Positions 36,489-44,652 of a stretch of 64,000 nt of DNA are shown one piece after another (position 1 is the stretch's first letter; each line of letters begins with the position of its first letter). The notes under the pieces are model-generated. The model saw nothing but the letters and a program-made list of their open reading frames with translations, was not told the DNA's origin and did not search any database. The stretch is from Amycolatopsis mongoliensis (GTDB lineage: Bacteria; Actinomycetota; Actinomycetes; Mycobacteriales; Pseudonocardiaceae): NCBI RefSeq assembly GCF_030285665.1, contig NZ_CP127295.1, positions 3,844,001 through 3,908,000 of the forward strand, read 5' to 3'. The translations under genes and the position numbers were made by a program.

Positions 36489-38378
36489 GTGGACATCCCC
36501 GAAGTGCCGTCGAAGGTGGATCCGGACGCGCTGACCACCGTCCTCGACGGCCGCTGGGCCGAGCTGCGCCGCGCGGTCCGCGCGCAGATGAGCGACGCGG
36601 AGTTCCGGGACCCGGTGGACCTCGGCGTCGAGGACCACCGCGCCCAGGTGCTCGACCAGCTGCGCGCGCTCGCCGAGACCGACCGCCCCGGTCTGGGCTT
36701 CGACCCGGCGTACGGCGGCGGTGGCGACGTCGGCGGTTCGGTGACGTCGTTCGAGCTGCTCGGCTACGGCGACCTGTCGCTGATGGTGAAGGCCGGCGTC
36801 CAATGGGGACTGTTCGGCGGCGCGGTGCAGCTGCTCGGCACCGAGCGGCACCACGAGCGGTACCTGCGCCAGATCATGAACCTGGACCTGCTCGGCTGCT
36901 TCGCGATGACCGAGCACGGGCACGGTTCCGACGTCCAGCACCTGCGCACCACGGCGACCTTCGCGGACGGCGGGTTCGTCGTGCACACGCCGGATGCCAT
37001 GGCACAGAAGGAATACATCGGCAACGCGGCCCGCGACGGCCGGATGGCGGTGGTGTTCGCCCAGCTGGTCACCGGCGGCGAATCCCGCGGCGTGCACGCC
37101 TTCATGGTCCCGATCCGGGGCACCGACGGCACGCCGGTGCCCGGGGTGTCCATCGAGGACTGCGGCCCGAAGGCCGGCCTGAACGGTGTCGACAACGGAC
37201 GGTTGAGCTTCGACAACGTCCGGATCCCGCGCGAGGCCCTGCTGAACCGCTTCGGCGACGTCGATGCCGACGGCACCTACTCGAGCCCGATCGAGAGCGA
37301 CAGCCGGCGGTTCTTCACCATGCTGGGCACGCTGATCCGCGGCCGGGTGAGCGTCGGCGGAAGCGCGGGAAGCGCGACGAAACGCGCGCTGGCCCTGGCG
37401 ATCCGCTACGGCGAGCAGCGCCGCCAGTTCCTGACGCCGGAGGGCGACGAGGTCGTCATCCTCGACTACCTCGGGCACCAGCGGAAGCTCCTGCCGGCGC
37501 TGGCGAAGACGTACGCGCTGCACTTCGCCCAGGAGGAGCTGGTGTCGAAGCTGCACGACATCGACTCGTCGGCACCCGAGGAGGAGCAGCGCGAACTGGA
37601 GTCGCGCGCGGCCGGGTTGAAGGCCCTGAACACGTGGCACGCGACGGCGACGATCCAGGCGGCGCGCGAGGCGTGCGGCGGCGCGGGGTACCTCGCGGAG
37701 AACCTGCTGCCCGGGCTGAAGGCCGACACCGACGTCTTCACGACTTTCGAAGGTGACAACACGGTGCTGCTGCAGCTGGTCGCGAAGGGCCTGCTGACCA
37801 GCTACAAGCAGGACTTCGAGGACCTTTCACCGCTGGCCACCGCGCGGTTCTTCACCGACCAGGTGGTGAGCGCGATCCTGGAGCGGACATCGGTGCGGAA
37901 GGCGCTCGAATCGCTCACCGAGGGGTCCGACGCGGAAGTCTTCTTCCGCCGCGAGTGGCAGCTGAGACTGTTCGAAGACCGCGAGGAGCACGTCGTCGAG
38001 GGGGTGGCGAAGCGCCTGCGCAAGGCGGCTTCGGACCCGTTCGGGGTCTTCAACGCGGCCCAGGACCACGTGCTGCGCGCGGGCCGCGTCCACATGGAGC
38101 GGCTGGTGCTGGAGGCGTTCGCGGCGGCCATCGAGCGCTGCGAGGACCCGGACGCCCGCTCGCTGCTCGACCGCGTCTGCGACCTGTACGCGTTGTCGGC
38201 GATCGAAGAGGACCTGGCGTGGTTCCTGGGCCACGGCCGCCTGACGGCGTCGCGCGGAAAGGCCGTCACCGCGGCGGTGAACGGCCTTTGTGCCCAGCTG
38301 CGCCCCCACGCGCGGGCGCTGGTCGACGCGTTCGCCATCCCGGACCAGTTCCTCGCGGCGCCGATGCTGCGGGCCTGA
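36489..38378 (+). CDS. Acyl-CoA dehydrogenase/oxidase family flavoprotein
   Basis: The product has 629 residues from GTG 36489, with GGAGG eight bases upstream. The length and the split C-terminal helical region match acyl-CoA oxidases rather than ~380-residue dehydrogenases. The FAD-binding middle strand is CFAMTEHGHGSDVQHLRTTA; GRVSVGGSAGSATKRALALAIRYG and the ACGGAGYLAENLLPGLKADTDVFTTFEGDN stretch are the standard C-terminal signatures, with the catalytic Glu in FEGDN. It oxidises an acyl-CoA at C2-C3, using oxygen or ETF as acceptor. Substrate unknown. Confidence 0.85.
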   Translation: MDIPEVPSKVDPDALTTVLDGRWAELRRAVRAQMSDAEFRDPVDLGVEDHRAQVLDQLRALAETDRPGLGFDPAYGGGGDVGGSVTSFELLGYGDLSLMVKAGVQWGLFGGAVQLLGTERHHERYLRQIMNLDLLGCFAMTEHGHGSDVQHLRTTATFADGGFVVHTPDAMAQKEYIGNAARDGRMAVVFAQLVTGGESRGVHAFMVPIRGTDGTPVPGVSIEDCGPKAGLNGVDNGRLSFDNVRIPREALLNRFGDVDADGTYSSPIESDSRRFFTMLGTLIRGRVSVGGSAGSATKRALALAIRYGEQRRQFLTPEGDEVVILDYLGHQRKLLPALAKTYALHFAQEELVSKLHDIDSSAPEEEQRELESRAAGLKALNTWHATATIQAAREACGGAGYLAENLLPGLKADTDVFTTFEGDNTVLLQLVAKGLLTSYKQDFEDLSPLATARFFTDQVVSAILERTSVRKALESLTEGSDAEVFFRREWQLRLFEDREEHVVEGVAKRLRKAASDPFGVFNAAQDHVLRAGRVHMERLVLEAFAAAIERCEDPDARSLLDRVCDLYALSAIEEDLAWFLGHGRLTASRGKAVTAAVNGLCAQLRPHARALVDAFAIPDQFLAAPMLRA

Positions 38379-38417
38379 CCGGTGGGTGGCCGGCGTCGGG
38401 GGCCGGCCACCCACCGG
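38379..38417. terminator. Perfect 16-bp stem between convergent genes
   Basis: CCGGTGGGTGGCCGGC at 38379-38394 pairs exactly with 38402-38417 around a 7-base loop. It starts right after the stop of the acyl-CoA gene and ends 5 bases before the stop of the convergent DUF2382 gene. Confidence 0.75.
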
Positions 38418-38422
38418 GGTTC

Positions 38423-39289
38423 CTACTTGCGGTGCTTGCCGTTGTCGTCGGTGACCTCGAACTGCTCCTTGCGGACCTTGCCGGAGACGGTCTGTTCGTC
38501 GGTGACCGTCTCGGTCCGCAGGCGCACCCGCTCGACCGGCACGGCTTCCTTGCGCACCACGGGTTTCTCGGCGTGGAGGACGACGTCCTGCTCGGCCTCG
38601 CCGATCTCGGTCCCGCCGCCCCGGCCGTCCTTGATCGGCTCCCGCTCGATGCGCACTTCCTCGTGCCGCACCGGGACGGTGACCTGCTGCTCTTCGGTGA
38701 CGACGTACTTGCGCAGCCGCACGTGGCCGGTCTCGACCTGCTCGGTGCCGACGTTGAGGCGTTCCTCGGAGCGGGTCATCGTGCGGTCGTCGTCCCGGTC
38801 GGACTTGTCCCGCCCCGCGGCCGCCTTGCCGCGGCCGGCCATGCCCTGGCCCGCGTCGGCCATTCCGGCCTTGCCCTGGCCGGGCGCGCCTTTGCCGGTG
38901 CCGCCCATGGCCGGGTCGCGGCCCTGCGTCCGGTCGCCCATCCGGCCGTCCATCCGCCCGTCCGGCGAGGTCCGCGGCATCGGCAGGCCGTAGTGCTGGT
39001 AGAGCTGGGCGCTTTCCTCAGGGGAGAGGTGCCCGTCGGCGTCGATGCGCGGCGCGTCGGAGACGGCGTCCTTGTCGACCCGGACGTGCACGCCGTCCTT
39101 GTCGGTGTGCGCGCCGGAGAGCGGGACGAAACTCTCCTTGGTGCCGAACAGACCCGTCTTGACGGTGATCCACTCGGGCTGGTGGGTGGCGTCGGCGAGG
39201 TAGACGTTGCCGACCTTCCCGAGCTTGTTGCCGGCCGGGTCGACCACGGCACTGTCGATGAGCTCCTGGGGCTGCATGGTCTTGGCCAT
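38423..39289 (-). CDS. PRC-barrel and DUF2382 (YsnF-like) stress protein
   Basis: The product has 288 residues from the ATG complement of 39287-39289 (MAKTMQPQELIDSAVVD). Residues ~8-80 are a PRC-barrel (VVDPAGNKLGKVGNVYLAD); ~125-170 are Gly/Met/Lys-rich low complexity (GKGAPGQGKAGMADAGQGMA); ~175-285 are DUF2382 with its repeated charged strands (SEERLNVGTEQVETGHVRLR, VRHEEVRIEREPI, VRKEAVPVERVRL). The family is common in actinomycetes and radiation-tolerant bacteria and is linked to general stress. No sigma factor adjacent. Confidence 0.85.
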   Translation of the reverse strand: MAKTMQPQELIDSAVVDPAGNKLGKVGNVYLADATHQPEWITVKTGLFGTKESFVPLSGAHTDKDGVHVRVDKDAVSDAPRIDADGHLSPEESAQLYQHYGLPMPRTSPDGRMDGRMGDRTQGRDPAMGGTGKGAPGQGKAGMADAGQGMAGRGKAAAGRDKSDRDDDRTMTRSEERLNVGTEQVETGHVRLRKYVVTEEQQVTVPVRHEEVRIEREPIKDGRGGGTEIGEAEQDVVLHAEKPVVRKEAVPVERVRLRTETVTDEQTVSGKVRKEQFEVTDDNGKHRK

Positions 39290-39597
39290 CGCGGTGCTGC
39301 TCCTTTCGCGCGTCGGATCTTCGGTGAAGCCCACCGTCGGCCGCGCTGTTGATCACGGCAACCGTCGTGGTGTACGTGTGAGTGACCCCGGAAAGTGGTG
39401 GTTTGAAGCGCGGCCCGCTGGCGAGGCCCGGCGTGGTCCCGCAGGTCGCGCGGGGTGTGTTCGCGGTGGCCGGCAGCGCGGGGGATGGCGCGAAGGTGTG
39501 GAGCTGAATTCGCTGTGACCGGCGCCACTCGCCGTCCTGTCACAACGGCGTCGCCCGCCTCGTCATGGCTGTGGAACCGACGAGAAGGGAAACGGCC
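39290..39597. other. Divergent gap without gene
   Basis: 308 bases between the DUF2382 gene and the AhpD-like gene. It must contain both promoters. No hairpin, repeat or convincing small ORF was seen; overlapping ORFs are frame shadows. Confidence 0.4.
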
Positions 39598-40071
39598 ATG
39601 GAAGCGCGGCTCAACATGTTCGAGAACGAGGTCACGAGCAAGTTCTTCAAGCGCCTGATCGCGGCGTCCCGCCCGATCGAGGAGTCGACCCTCCCGAAGG
39701 CGACGCAGGAGCTGGTGAAGATCCGGGCGAGCCAGATCAACGGCTGCGGAATGTGCCTCGACATGCACACGAAGGACGCCGCGGCGGCGGGCGAGACGGC
39801 GGTCCGCCTGGCACTGGTGGCGGCCTGGCGCGAAGCGGTGGTGTTCACGGAGGCGGAGCGCGCGGCGCTGGCGCTGACCGAAGAGGGGACGCGCCTGGCG
39901 GACACCCACACCGGCGTGAGCGACGAAACCTGGGCAGCGGTCCGCAAGCACTACGACGACGAGCAGATCGGCGCGCTGGTGTGCCTGGTGGCGGAGATCA
40001 ACACGTGGAACCGGCTGAACGTGATGGTCCGGAACCCGGCCGGGGAGTACCAGCCGGGGATGTTCGGCTGA
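39598..40071 (+). CDS. AhpD-like carboxymuconolactone decarboxylase family protein
   Basis: The product has 157 residues from ATG 39598, with AGAAGGG ten bases upstream. The core helix-turn-helix unit has the redox pair in NGCGMCLDMHTKDA (C-x-x-C followed by His), the proton-relay pattern of alkylhydroperoxidase D. It likely reduces peroxides with a thiol partner. Clustered with the DUF2382 stress gene on the other strand. It is the last backbone gene before the integrated element. Confidence 0.87.
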   Translation: MEARLNMFENEVTSKFFKRLIAASRPIEESTLPKATQELVKIRASQINGCGMCLDMHTKDAAAAGETAVRLALVAAWREAVVFTEAERAALALTEEGTRLADTHTGVSDETWAAVRKHYDDEQIGALVCLVAEINTWNRLNVMVRNPAGEYQPGMFG

Positions 40072-40130
40072 GATGCCCGGTCGAGGGGGCTTCGTTCGCT
40101 GGGGTGTGCGAGCGGGGCCCCCTCGGCGTC

Positions 40131-40159
40131 AGGCGTACATCGCCAGCCAGATCGCGATG
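40131..40159. other. attL: displaced 3' end of trhA
   Basis: On the minus strand it reads the codons for IAIWLAMYA followed by TGA, the original chromosomal 3' end of trhA left behind by integration. It differs from attR by one base (40141 C, 52297 G), a synonymous change in an Ala codon. Confidence 0.85.
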
Positions 40160-40335
40160 ATCTGCTCCGGGGTTCTGCTCGACCTCGGCGTTCCTGCCTC
40201 TTAGGTGCGCTGAGCTGCGGTTTTGTCTGTCATCAGTTCTCGCGGGTGCTTGCCTCTTCCTGACCTCTGACGGCCTGGAGACGGCCTGGCGGACCCCGCC
40301 ACACCCTGCCCTGCATCCCGATACGAAGCCTCCAC

Positions 40336-40395
40336 ACGGCCGGTGGTGCCGGGTCAAGACACGCTTCATCGTCTTGACGCGGTGCTACCGGCCGT
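40336..40395. repeat. 25-bp imperfect inverted repeat near the left end
   Basis: Arm 40336-40360 (ACGGCCGGTGGTGCC, then GGGTCAAGAC) and arm 40371-40395 match at all but about four positions around a 10-base loop ACGCTTCATC. No T-run follows. Candidate single-strand origin, relaxase/Rep nick hairpin or terminator. Confidence 0.55.
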
Positions 40396-40659
40396 TGTCA
40401 CGATCGGGCGTCGGGATGGAGGAACTTAGCTTCGGTACGTAACAGACAGCGAGACGCGAACGACCCGAATGTCACCACCGCTTGTTGATCGTCGAGGGGG
40501 CCGAGCTTGCTGCAGGGGAGAGGTGTGCCGCCGTCGCGCGGCGCTGCGCCCGGTGACCCGCTGGCGGCCGCGCAGCCCGGCCGGCGGGCGGAGCGGAGCG
40601 GCAGCCCGCCGTGTCGGAAGCGGATGCGGCCGCCCAGGCGAGGGGCTACGTAGGCGACA

Positions 40660-40684
40660 GGCGCGCCGCCGCCGGCGGCGCGCC
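40660..40684. terminator. GC-only hairpin before the DUF6119 gene
   Basis: GGCGCGCCGCC at 40660-40670 pairs exactly with 40674-40684 around GCC, followed by CTTGATCCC. It lies 52 bases before the next start codon and may insulate the cargo gene from reading-through transcription. Confidence 0.45.
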
Positions 40685-40736
40685 CTTGATCCCATAGAGC
40701 CAAGTTCGGCAACCAGGACGTATGAAGAGGTGTGCA

Positions 40737-42479
40737 GTGCCCAAGCAACAATCAAAGTCGGCTAAGAGTTCACTTTACCGATTGCGTGTGAAATCTGACG
40801 CTAAGCTTGAGGCTGCCGTGCAAGACAAATATCTGAAATCCGAAGGCTTCACGTCGACTGCGACAAAAGTGGACGGCAGTGATTCTTTGTTGGTGTATGG
40901 TTCTATGTTGAACGATAATCCTGCATGGGTTGAGCATGCTCGAAGTGTTTCTTCTGTGCCCTTCAACTTGAGTAACCAGACGTCGGCTGGACTGCTTCTT
41001 GTAAGAATAGATGATTCTAACGATTACTGTTACGGGCTATCGTGGAGTATGGGTCACTTGTTAATCAATCCTGCGTATATTGACGATGGTTTCGGCTTGA
41101 GGTTTGCCCTTCGTCGTGCACGTCCAGAAGCGGTCTCTGCGCTGACTTCCCATGCGTTAGATACGGTACCTCGTACCGCGCGAACGTCGGTATTTGGCGG
41201 TGCTTCTCTCGGCTCTTTTGGCTTGGAGGAGATCGGCGAAATAGTGAGCAGGTTTGTTGGCAAGATTGAATCTAAAGGGCTTACGTGCGACATTAAGCCC
41301 GATGCTAAGAAGTCAAAGTCTAAGACCATGCGAAGTGTGAGTCGAAAGATAACGGTTCGTGGTGCAGATTCTCTCGGCATCCCTCTGGCGAAGCTTCCGG
41401 CAAACTTGCTGGCAGATCTTCGAAGTATTGATGACGTTGTTGAAAAAGAGAAGCCCAAGGCGCAGTTCGCGCACCTTGAGAATACTCAGCCTCTGAAGCC
41501 GGGAAACCGAAAGATACCTGCCCTAGAGAGTTTGCTTTCGGAAAACCTGAAACCTGACTCGGCGGGCATGTCGCTCTGCTGGCCTGCTGAGTTCGATAAC
41601 GAACCTGGCGAGATTGCTCGATATAAGGTCTTTGGGAGCGGTGCGACAAGGCCGCTGGTCTTTGAGGAGCTCGATCTATTTTCTTTAGTCGAGCCGCTTG
41701 AAAAGCTTGAACCTAAAGATCGATTATCTCGACTGCGGTCGATGAAGATTCAAGGTCAGGCGGAGGATGATTCGCCTCTGACGCGCCAAATATCTGGCGA
41801 TAAATGGATCTTGTATCAGACAAAGTTGGAAGGGGAATCTTATGTCTTCCATCGTGGTCGCTGGTACAACATCGGAGGCGCCTACCTTGAAATGTTGAAA
41901 TCGCACCTCGAACAAATCTTCGCCAATAAGAGCGATTTGGAGATTCCTGCATGGCCAAAGGAGAAAAAGCGTCGCAAGAACAGTGATGAAGAGTATTCAG
42001 GATGGGTCAATGAGGGGCGGTTCAACGATAACATATTCGGCGCGCAGGAAGGGTATGTGTCGCTGGATCGGAGACTAATCCACACCAGCCAGCATCCGCG
42101 AGGATTTGAAGCCTGTGATGTTCTAACTCCGGATGACCGACTTGTGCATGTGAAAAAACTCGACGGCTCGATTGCCGCTAGTCACCTCTTTAATCAAGCA
42201 AGCAACTCTGCGGAGGCTTTGGTGCGGCAGCCCGACGCGCTGGATAAGTTCCGTGAAAGAGTTACTGAAGTCAGTGGTGGGAAAAGGGTTATTTCGGATA
42301 ATTTCAGGCCAAAGGCGATCGTAATCGCATTTGCTTCAAAGGGTCGCAGTCCTGACGACCTATTTACCTTTTCGCAGGTCAGTCTTGTGCGGTGTGCTCA
42401 GAATATCGCGTCACTCGGCTTGGATTTAGAGGTGGCCTTCATCGAGGAGAGCGATGAAGTGGTCTCGTTCGAAGAGTAG
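40737..42479 (+). CDS. DUF6119 / TIGR04141 family sporadically distributed protein (cargo)
   Basis: The product has 580 residues from the GTG at 40737, chosen for the AAGAGG six bases upstream; the ATG at 40722 has no such site. Family features: a short basic N-terminus then LYRLRVKS; PAWVEHARSVSSVPFNLSNQ; the strand pair YGLSWSMGHLLINPAYIDDGFGLRFALRRA; an SFGLEEIGEIVSRFVG segment; a late KWILYQTKLEGESYVFHRGRWYNI; and EACDVLTPDDRLVHVKKLDG with ASHLFNQASNSAEAL. Members occur sporadically on mobile elements and in defence-rich regions, with no established biochemical activity. Codon use is far less GC-rich than the host (many AAA, GAT, TCT codons), a sign of recent transfer. It converges with the Nudix gene. 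Confidence 0.8.
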   Translation: MPKQQSKSAKSSLYRLRVKSDAKLEAAVQDKYLKSEGFTSTATKVDGSDSLLVYGSMLNDNPAWVEHARSVSSVPFNLSNQTSAGLLLVRIDDSNDYCYGLSWSMGHLLINPAYIDDGFGLRFALRRARPEAVSALTSHALDTVPRTARTSVFGGASLGSFGLEEIGEIVSRFVGKIESKGLTCDIKPDAKKSKSKTMRSVSRKITVRGADSLGIPLAKLPANLLADLRSIDDVVEKEKPKAQFAHLENTQPLKPGNRKIPALESLLSENLKPDSAGMSLCWPAEFDNEPGEIARYKVFGSGATRPLVFEELDLFSLVEPLEKLEPKDRLSRLRSMKIQGQAEDDSPLTRQISGDKWILYQTKLEGESYVFHRGRWYNIGGAYLEMLKSHLEQIFANKSDLEIPAWPKEKKRRKNSDEEYSGWVNEGRFNDNIFGAQEGYVSLDRRLIHTSQHPRGFEACDVLTPDDRLVHVKKLDGSIAASHLFNQASNSAEALVRQPDALDKFRERVTEVSGGKRVISDNFRPKAIVIAFASKGRSPDDLFTFSQVSLVRCAQNIASLGLDLEVAFIEESDEVVSFEE

Positions 42480-42492
42480 GTGCCTTTGTGGA

Positions 42493-42963
42493 TCACGTAA
42501 AGAAGACTTCCGAATTTCCGTTTATAGCGTGCGTGATGCGAAGACGAATGGCCGGATGAATATTCAGAGTATCCATTTTGTTTCGGTCAAACCATGCGAC
42601 TTCTCGACTTTCGCTACTGATGCGCAGGCTGCCGCCGATTGGGGTCGCGTGGAAACAGATAGAAAACTCTTGCCTGACTTCGCCGTCGTCGTAGGCGATG
42701 ACGTGCTTGGGGTCTGAGTACAGCCCGATCACTCCGGTAACCTCGCACTCGATCCCGGTTTCCTCGCGAACCTCCCGCACGGCTGCTTCGGCCAGTGTCT
42801 CGCCGAGTTCAAGCTGGCCACCCGGGATGGAGTACAGGTCGTTGTCGGTTCGCCGGATCATCAGGATTCGACCTTCGTCGTCTTGGATGAACGCCGATAC
42901 GGCCACTGCGATGCTGTTCGCCTTGGGGGCGTTCGGGTCGTTGTAGTAGTCGACTCGGGTCAT
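42493..42963 (-). CDS. Nudix hydrolase of the element
   Basis: The product has 156 residues from the ATG complement of 42961-42963. The Nudix box is complete: GGQLELGETLAEAAVREVRE then ETG (G-x5-E-x7-R-E-x2-E-E). It would hydrolyse a nucleoside-diphosphate derivative. Nudix genes recur beside the repressor in pSAM2-type elements, where they are thought to influence the integrated versus excised state. The start is only 8 bases after the XRE regulator's stop, so they form an operon. Its 3' end becomes AT-rich towards the DUF6119 cargo junction, with 13 bases between the two stops. Confidence 0.9.
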   Translation of the reverse strand: MTRVDYYNDPNAPKANSIAVAVSAFIQDDEGRILMIRRTDNDLYSIPGGQLELGETLAEAAVREVREETGIECEVTGVIGLYSDPKHVIAYDDGEVRQEFSICFHATPIGGSLRISSESREVAWFDRNKMDTLNIHPAIRLRITHAINGNSEVFFT

Positions 42964-42971
42964 GCTGCCTC

Positions 42972-43715
42972 CTAGAAGGTGGCCGGCTTGGCGAGGTTCC
43001 AGACGGATTCGAAGCTCTCCGAGTAGGTCTCGAAGAGGTCCCCGGCGGACAGTCTCCGCAGGTGGAGGGACGGGGCGTGGGCTCCTTGAAACCCGTACAC
43101 GTGCGTGTTGATGATCATCTCGTCGTCGAACCGGAAGATCGAGTTGTAGAGCGTCGTGTTGTGGAACCGCATCTCCACACCGTCGACTCCGACCAGCGGC
43201 CGGTAGGACGCCAACGCGTTGCGAATTCGTGCCGCGAGCGTCCCGTCGCCCAGTTGTTCTTCCTCGCCGCGCAGCGCGACGCTCTCCCCTTCGGGGTCTC
43301 CGAACACGAGGCGGATTCGAGCGCCGGCCGCTGCCTTGGCGGTCAGGTCCTTGATGAACCTCGGGCGTTCCACCAGGAACAACGCCGCGTGGACCAGGAT
43401 CTCAACGGTCTCCGAAGCTTCCTTGATCAACCGGTCCCACAGTTCGACGGGCACGGCGTTGCGGTGCGGGAAGACCTGCACGAGCTCGGCGGCGGCCGTC
43501 TCGGCCTTGCGCTCCGGGGCCACAGAGTCCGGCCACAGGTAGGTCTCTGACTCACGCGCCATGGCGGCGATCTTGTGCCGGTGCTTGGGGTAGGGCGTCC
43601 GGTTCTTGGTGATCCAGCGCTCGACGGTCTTCTGATCGACCCCGACAGCCTTGGCGACCTGCTCCAACGTCAGGCCGTTGCGCAGTAGCGCGTCACGCAG
43701 GCGTTCGTTCGGCAT
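42972..43715 (-). CDS. XRE-type regulator fused to a DUF5919 (PLD-like) domain
   Basis: The product has 247 residues from the ATG complement of 43713-43715, preceded by GAGGGGG; a GTG six bases earlier is the alternative. Residues ~12-35 form the helix-turn-helix (LTLEQVAKAVGVDQKTVERW). The C-terminal ~170 residues have the beta-alpha pattern of DUF5919/phospholipase-D-like folds (VEILVHAALFLVERP; ARIRLVFGDPEGESVALRG; MRFHNTTLYNSIFRFDDEMIINTHVYG), with one HxN..N motif but not a full HxK pair. It is likely the element's repressor; a row of GGGACGT repeats stands directly upstream. Confidence 0.85.
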   Translation of the reverse strand: MPNERLRDALLRNGLTLEQVAKAVGVDQKTVERWITKNRTPYPKHRHKIAAMARESETYLWPDSVAPERKAETAAAELVQVFPHRNAVPVELWDRLIKEASETVEILVHAALFLVERPRFIKDLTAKAAAGARIRLVFGDPEGESVALRGEEEQLGDGTLAARIRNALASYRPLVGVDGVEMRFHNTTLYNSIFRFDDEMIINTHVYGFQGAHAPSLHLRRLSAGDLFETYSESFESVWNLAKPATF

Positions 43716-43727
43716 CGCCACCCCCTC

Positions 43728-43799
43728 GGGACGTGTAGGGACGTCTTCGACGGTACCAGGGACGTCCCGAGATGTCCCGCCACGTGGTGATCACGTCCC
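43728..43799. promoter_or_regulatory. GGGACGT operator array upstream of the element's regulator
   Basis: GGGACGT at 43728-43734 and 43738-43744, the full palindrome GGGACGTCCC at 43759-43768, a near-copy GATGTCCC at 43771-43778 and ACGTCCC at 43793-43799. Five sites within 72 bases between two divergent transcription units fit autoregulation by the XRE protein and control of the rightward operon. Confidence 0.7.
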
Positions 43800-43868
43800 G
43801 CGTTTTGGCGGAGTCTGGGTGTCAGGTTGCCGGGGCAGGCCCGGTGCCAGGACACCGAGGAGGTAGGC

Positions 43869-43940
43869 GTGACCACTGAAACCACGGTTCGGCCGGCGGG
43901 CTTCGACAAGCGGGCGGTACCTCGCCGTTGTGCGGCGTAG
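43869..43940 (+). CDS. Possible 23-residue leader peptide
   Basis: GTG at 43869 with a perfect GGAGG eight bases before it gives MTTETTVRPAGFDKRAVPRR plus CAA before TAG. It is the first reading frame of the rightward operon, 12 bases before the next start. The strong ribosome site supports translation; function unknown. Confidence 0.45.
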   Translation: MTTETTVRPAGFDKRAVPRRCAA

Positions 43941-43952
43941 GCGCGGCGTGGC

Positions 43953-44177
43953 ATGCGCGACACGGTTCAGATCCACGTCACGGCTGATCTGCCGATTCGT
44001 GCCCGGGCGCTGACCTACGCAAACCGTGCGGAAGTCCGGTTCGGCAAGGCGTTCCCGGTTGTCCTGCTCGTGGACTCCGACGCCATCGCCGTACTGCGGA
44101 GGGAACTGGACAAGGTGAGCGCGGCATTGGACGCCGCTGCGGCACGAGGCGGAGAGCCGCCCGAAGAAACTAATTAA
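43953..44177 (+). CDS. Small element-encoded protein of unknown function
   Basis: The product has 74 residues from ATG 43953. It reads as a beta segment (VQIHVTADLPI), a helix, and RFGKAFPVVLLVDSDAIAVLRRELDKVSAALDAA with an acidic tail. No family recognised. Similar short ORFs commonly sit at this point of actinomycete elements. Confidence 0.6.
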   Translation: MRDTVQIHVTADLPIRARALTYANRAEVRFGKAFPVVLLVDSDAIAVLRRELDKVSAALDAAAARGGEPPEETN

Positions 44178-44199
44178 CCGACGACATAAGGGATTCAGC

Positions 44200-44652
44200 A
44201 TGGCTATCGACAAGGGACATCGGTTCGGTATCGACTTCGACGACGCGTTCACGCAGGGCTTGGTGATGGTGGGCGAGGTGTCGCCGGACAACGAGTACCA
44301 GTCGCGTGAGGACCGGGCCGCCAACCGTCCGGTGCGGCAGCGGGTCGACGAGATCACGGGTAAGCGGCAGTGGAAGGTCATGGTCACCGACCCGGCCGAG
44401 ACGCGGGCGAAGCGGGCGTCGTTCGAGATCACGCTTCTCGCCGATGTGCAGCCGGTGCCGACGACGTCGGAGGCGCTGCCCGGGATGCGGCCGATCGAGT
44501 TGGAGGGGCTGACGGCTGAGCCGAAGGTGGCTGGTCAGGGTGAGTTCAAGTACCAGTCCTACGTGTTCCGCGCGACGGGGTTCAAGCAGGCCGCCACGAA
44601 CGCGAAGCCGTCCCGGTCCGGTGGGTCCGGTGAGACGCCGAAGGCCGCGTGA
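44200..44652 (+). CDS. Pra-like activator of replication, integration and excision
   Basis: The product has 150 residues from ATG 44200. It follows the pattern of proteins annotated as plasmid replication, integration and excision activator: an N-terminal FDDAFTQGLVMVGEVSPDNEY, then a beta-rich core (RQWKVMVTDPAETRAKRASFEITLLADVQPVPT), MRPIELEGLTAEPKV and a C-terminal YVFRATGF. In pSAM2, Pra switches on the rep-xis-int operon when the repressor is lifted. It lies upstream of those genes here too. Assignment is from memory of family sequences. Confidence 0.7.
   Translation: MAIDKGHRFGIDFDDAFTQGLVMVGEVSPDNEYQSREDRAANRPVRQRVDEITGKRQWKVMVTDPAETRAKRASFEITLLADVQPVPTTSEALPGMRPIELEGLTAEPKVAGQGEFKYQSYVFRATGFKQAATNAKPSRSGGSGETPKAA

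Larger units (their letters stand above)
40072..40736. other. Left end of the element: noncoding, hairpin-rich
   Basis: 665 bases hold attL (40131-40159), the arm-type repeats, a 60-base imperfect palindrome (40336-40395) and a GC-rich hairpin (40660-40684). From 40490 to 40690 the sequence is a run of overlapping GC-rich inverted repeats (for example around 40560-40610). ORFs here are Arg/Pro-rich in all frames and are judged noncoding. The region may contain a plasmid origin or a transfer locus. Confidence 0.55.

Noticed and set aside
40398..40765. Three overlapping ORFs of 98-117 residues in the left end of the element
   Set aside because: Arg/Ala/Pro-rich in all frames, dense inverted repeats, no ribosome site; judged noncoding.
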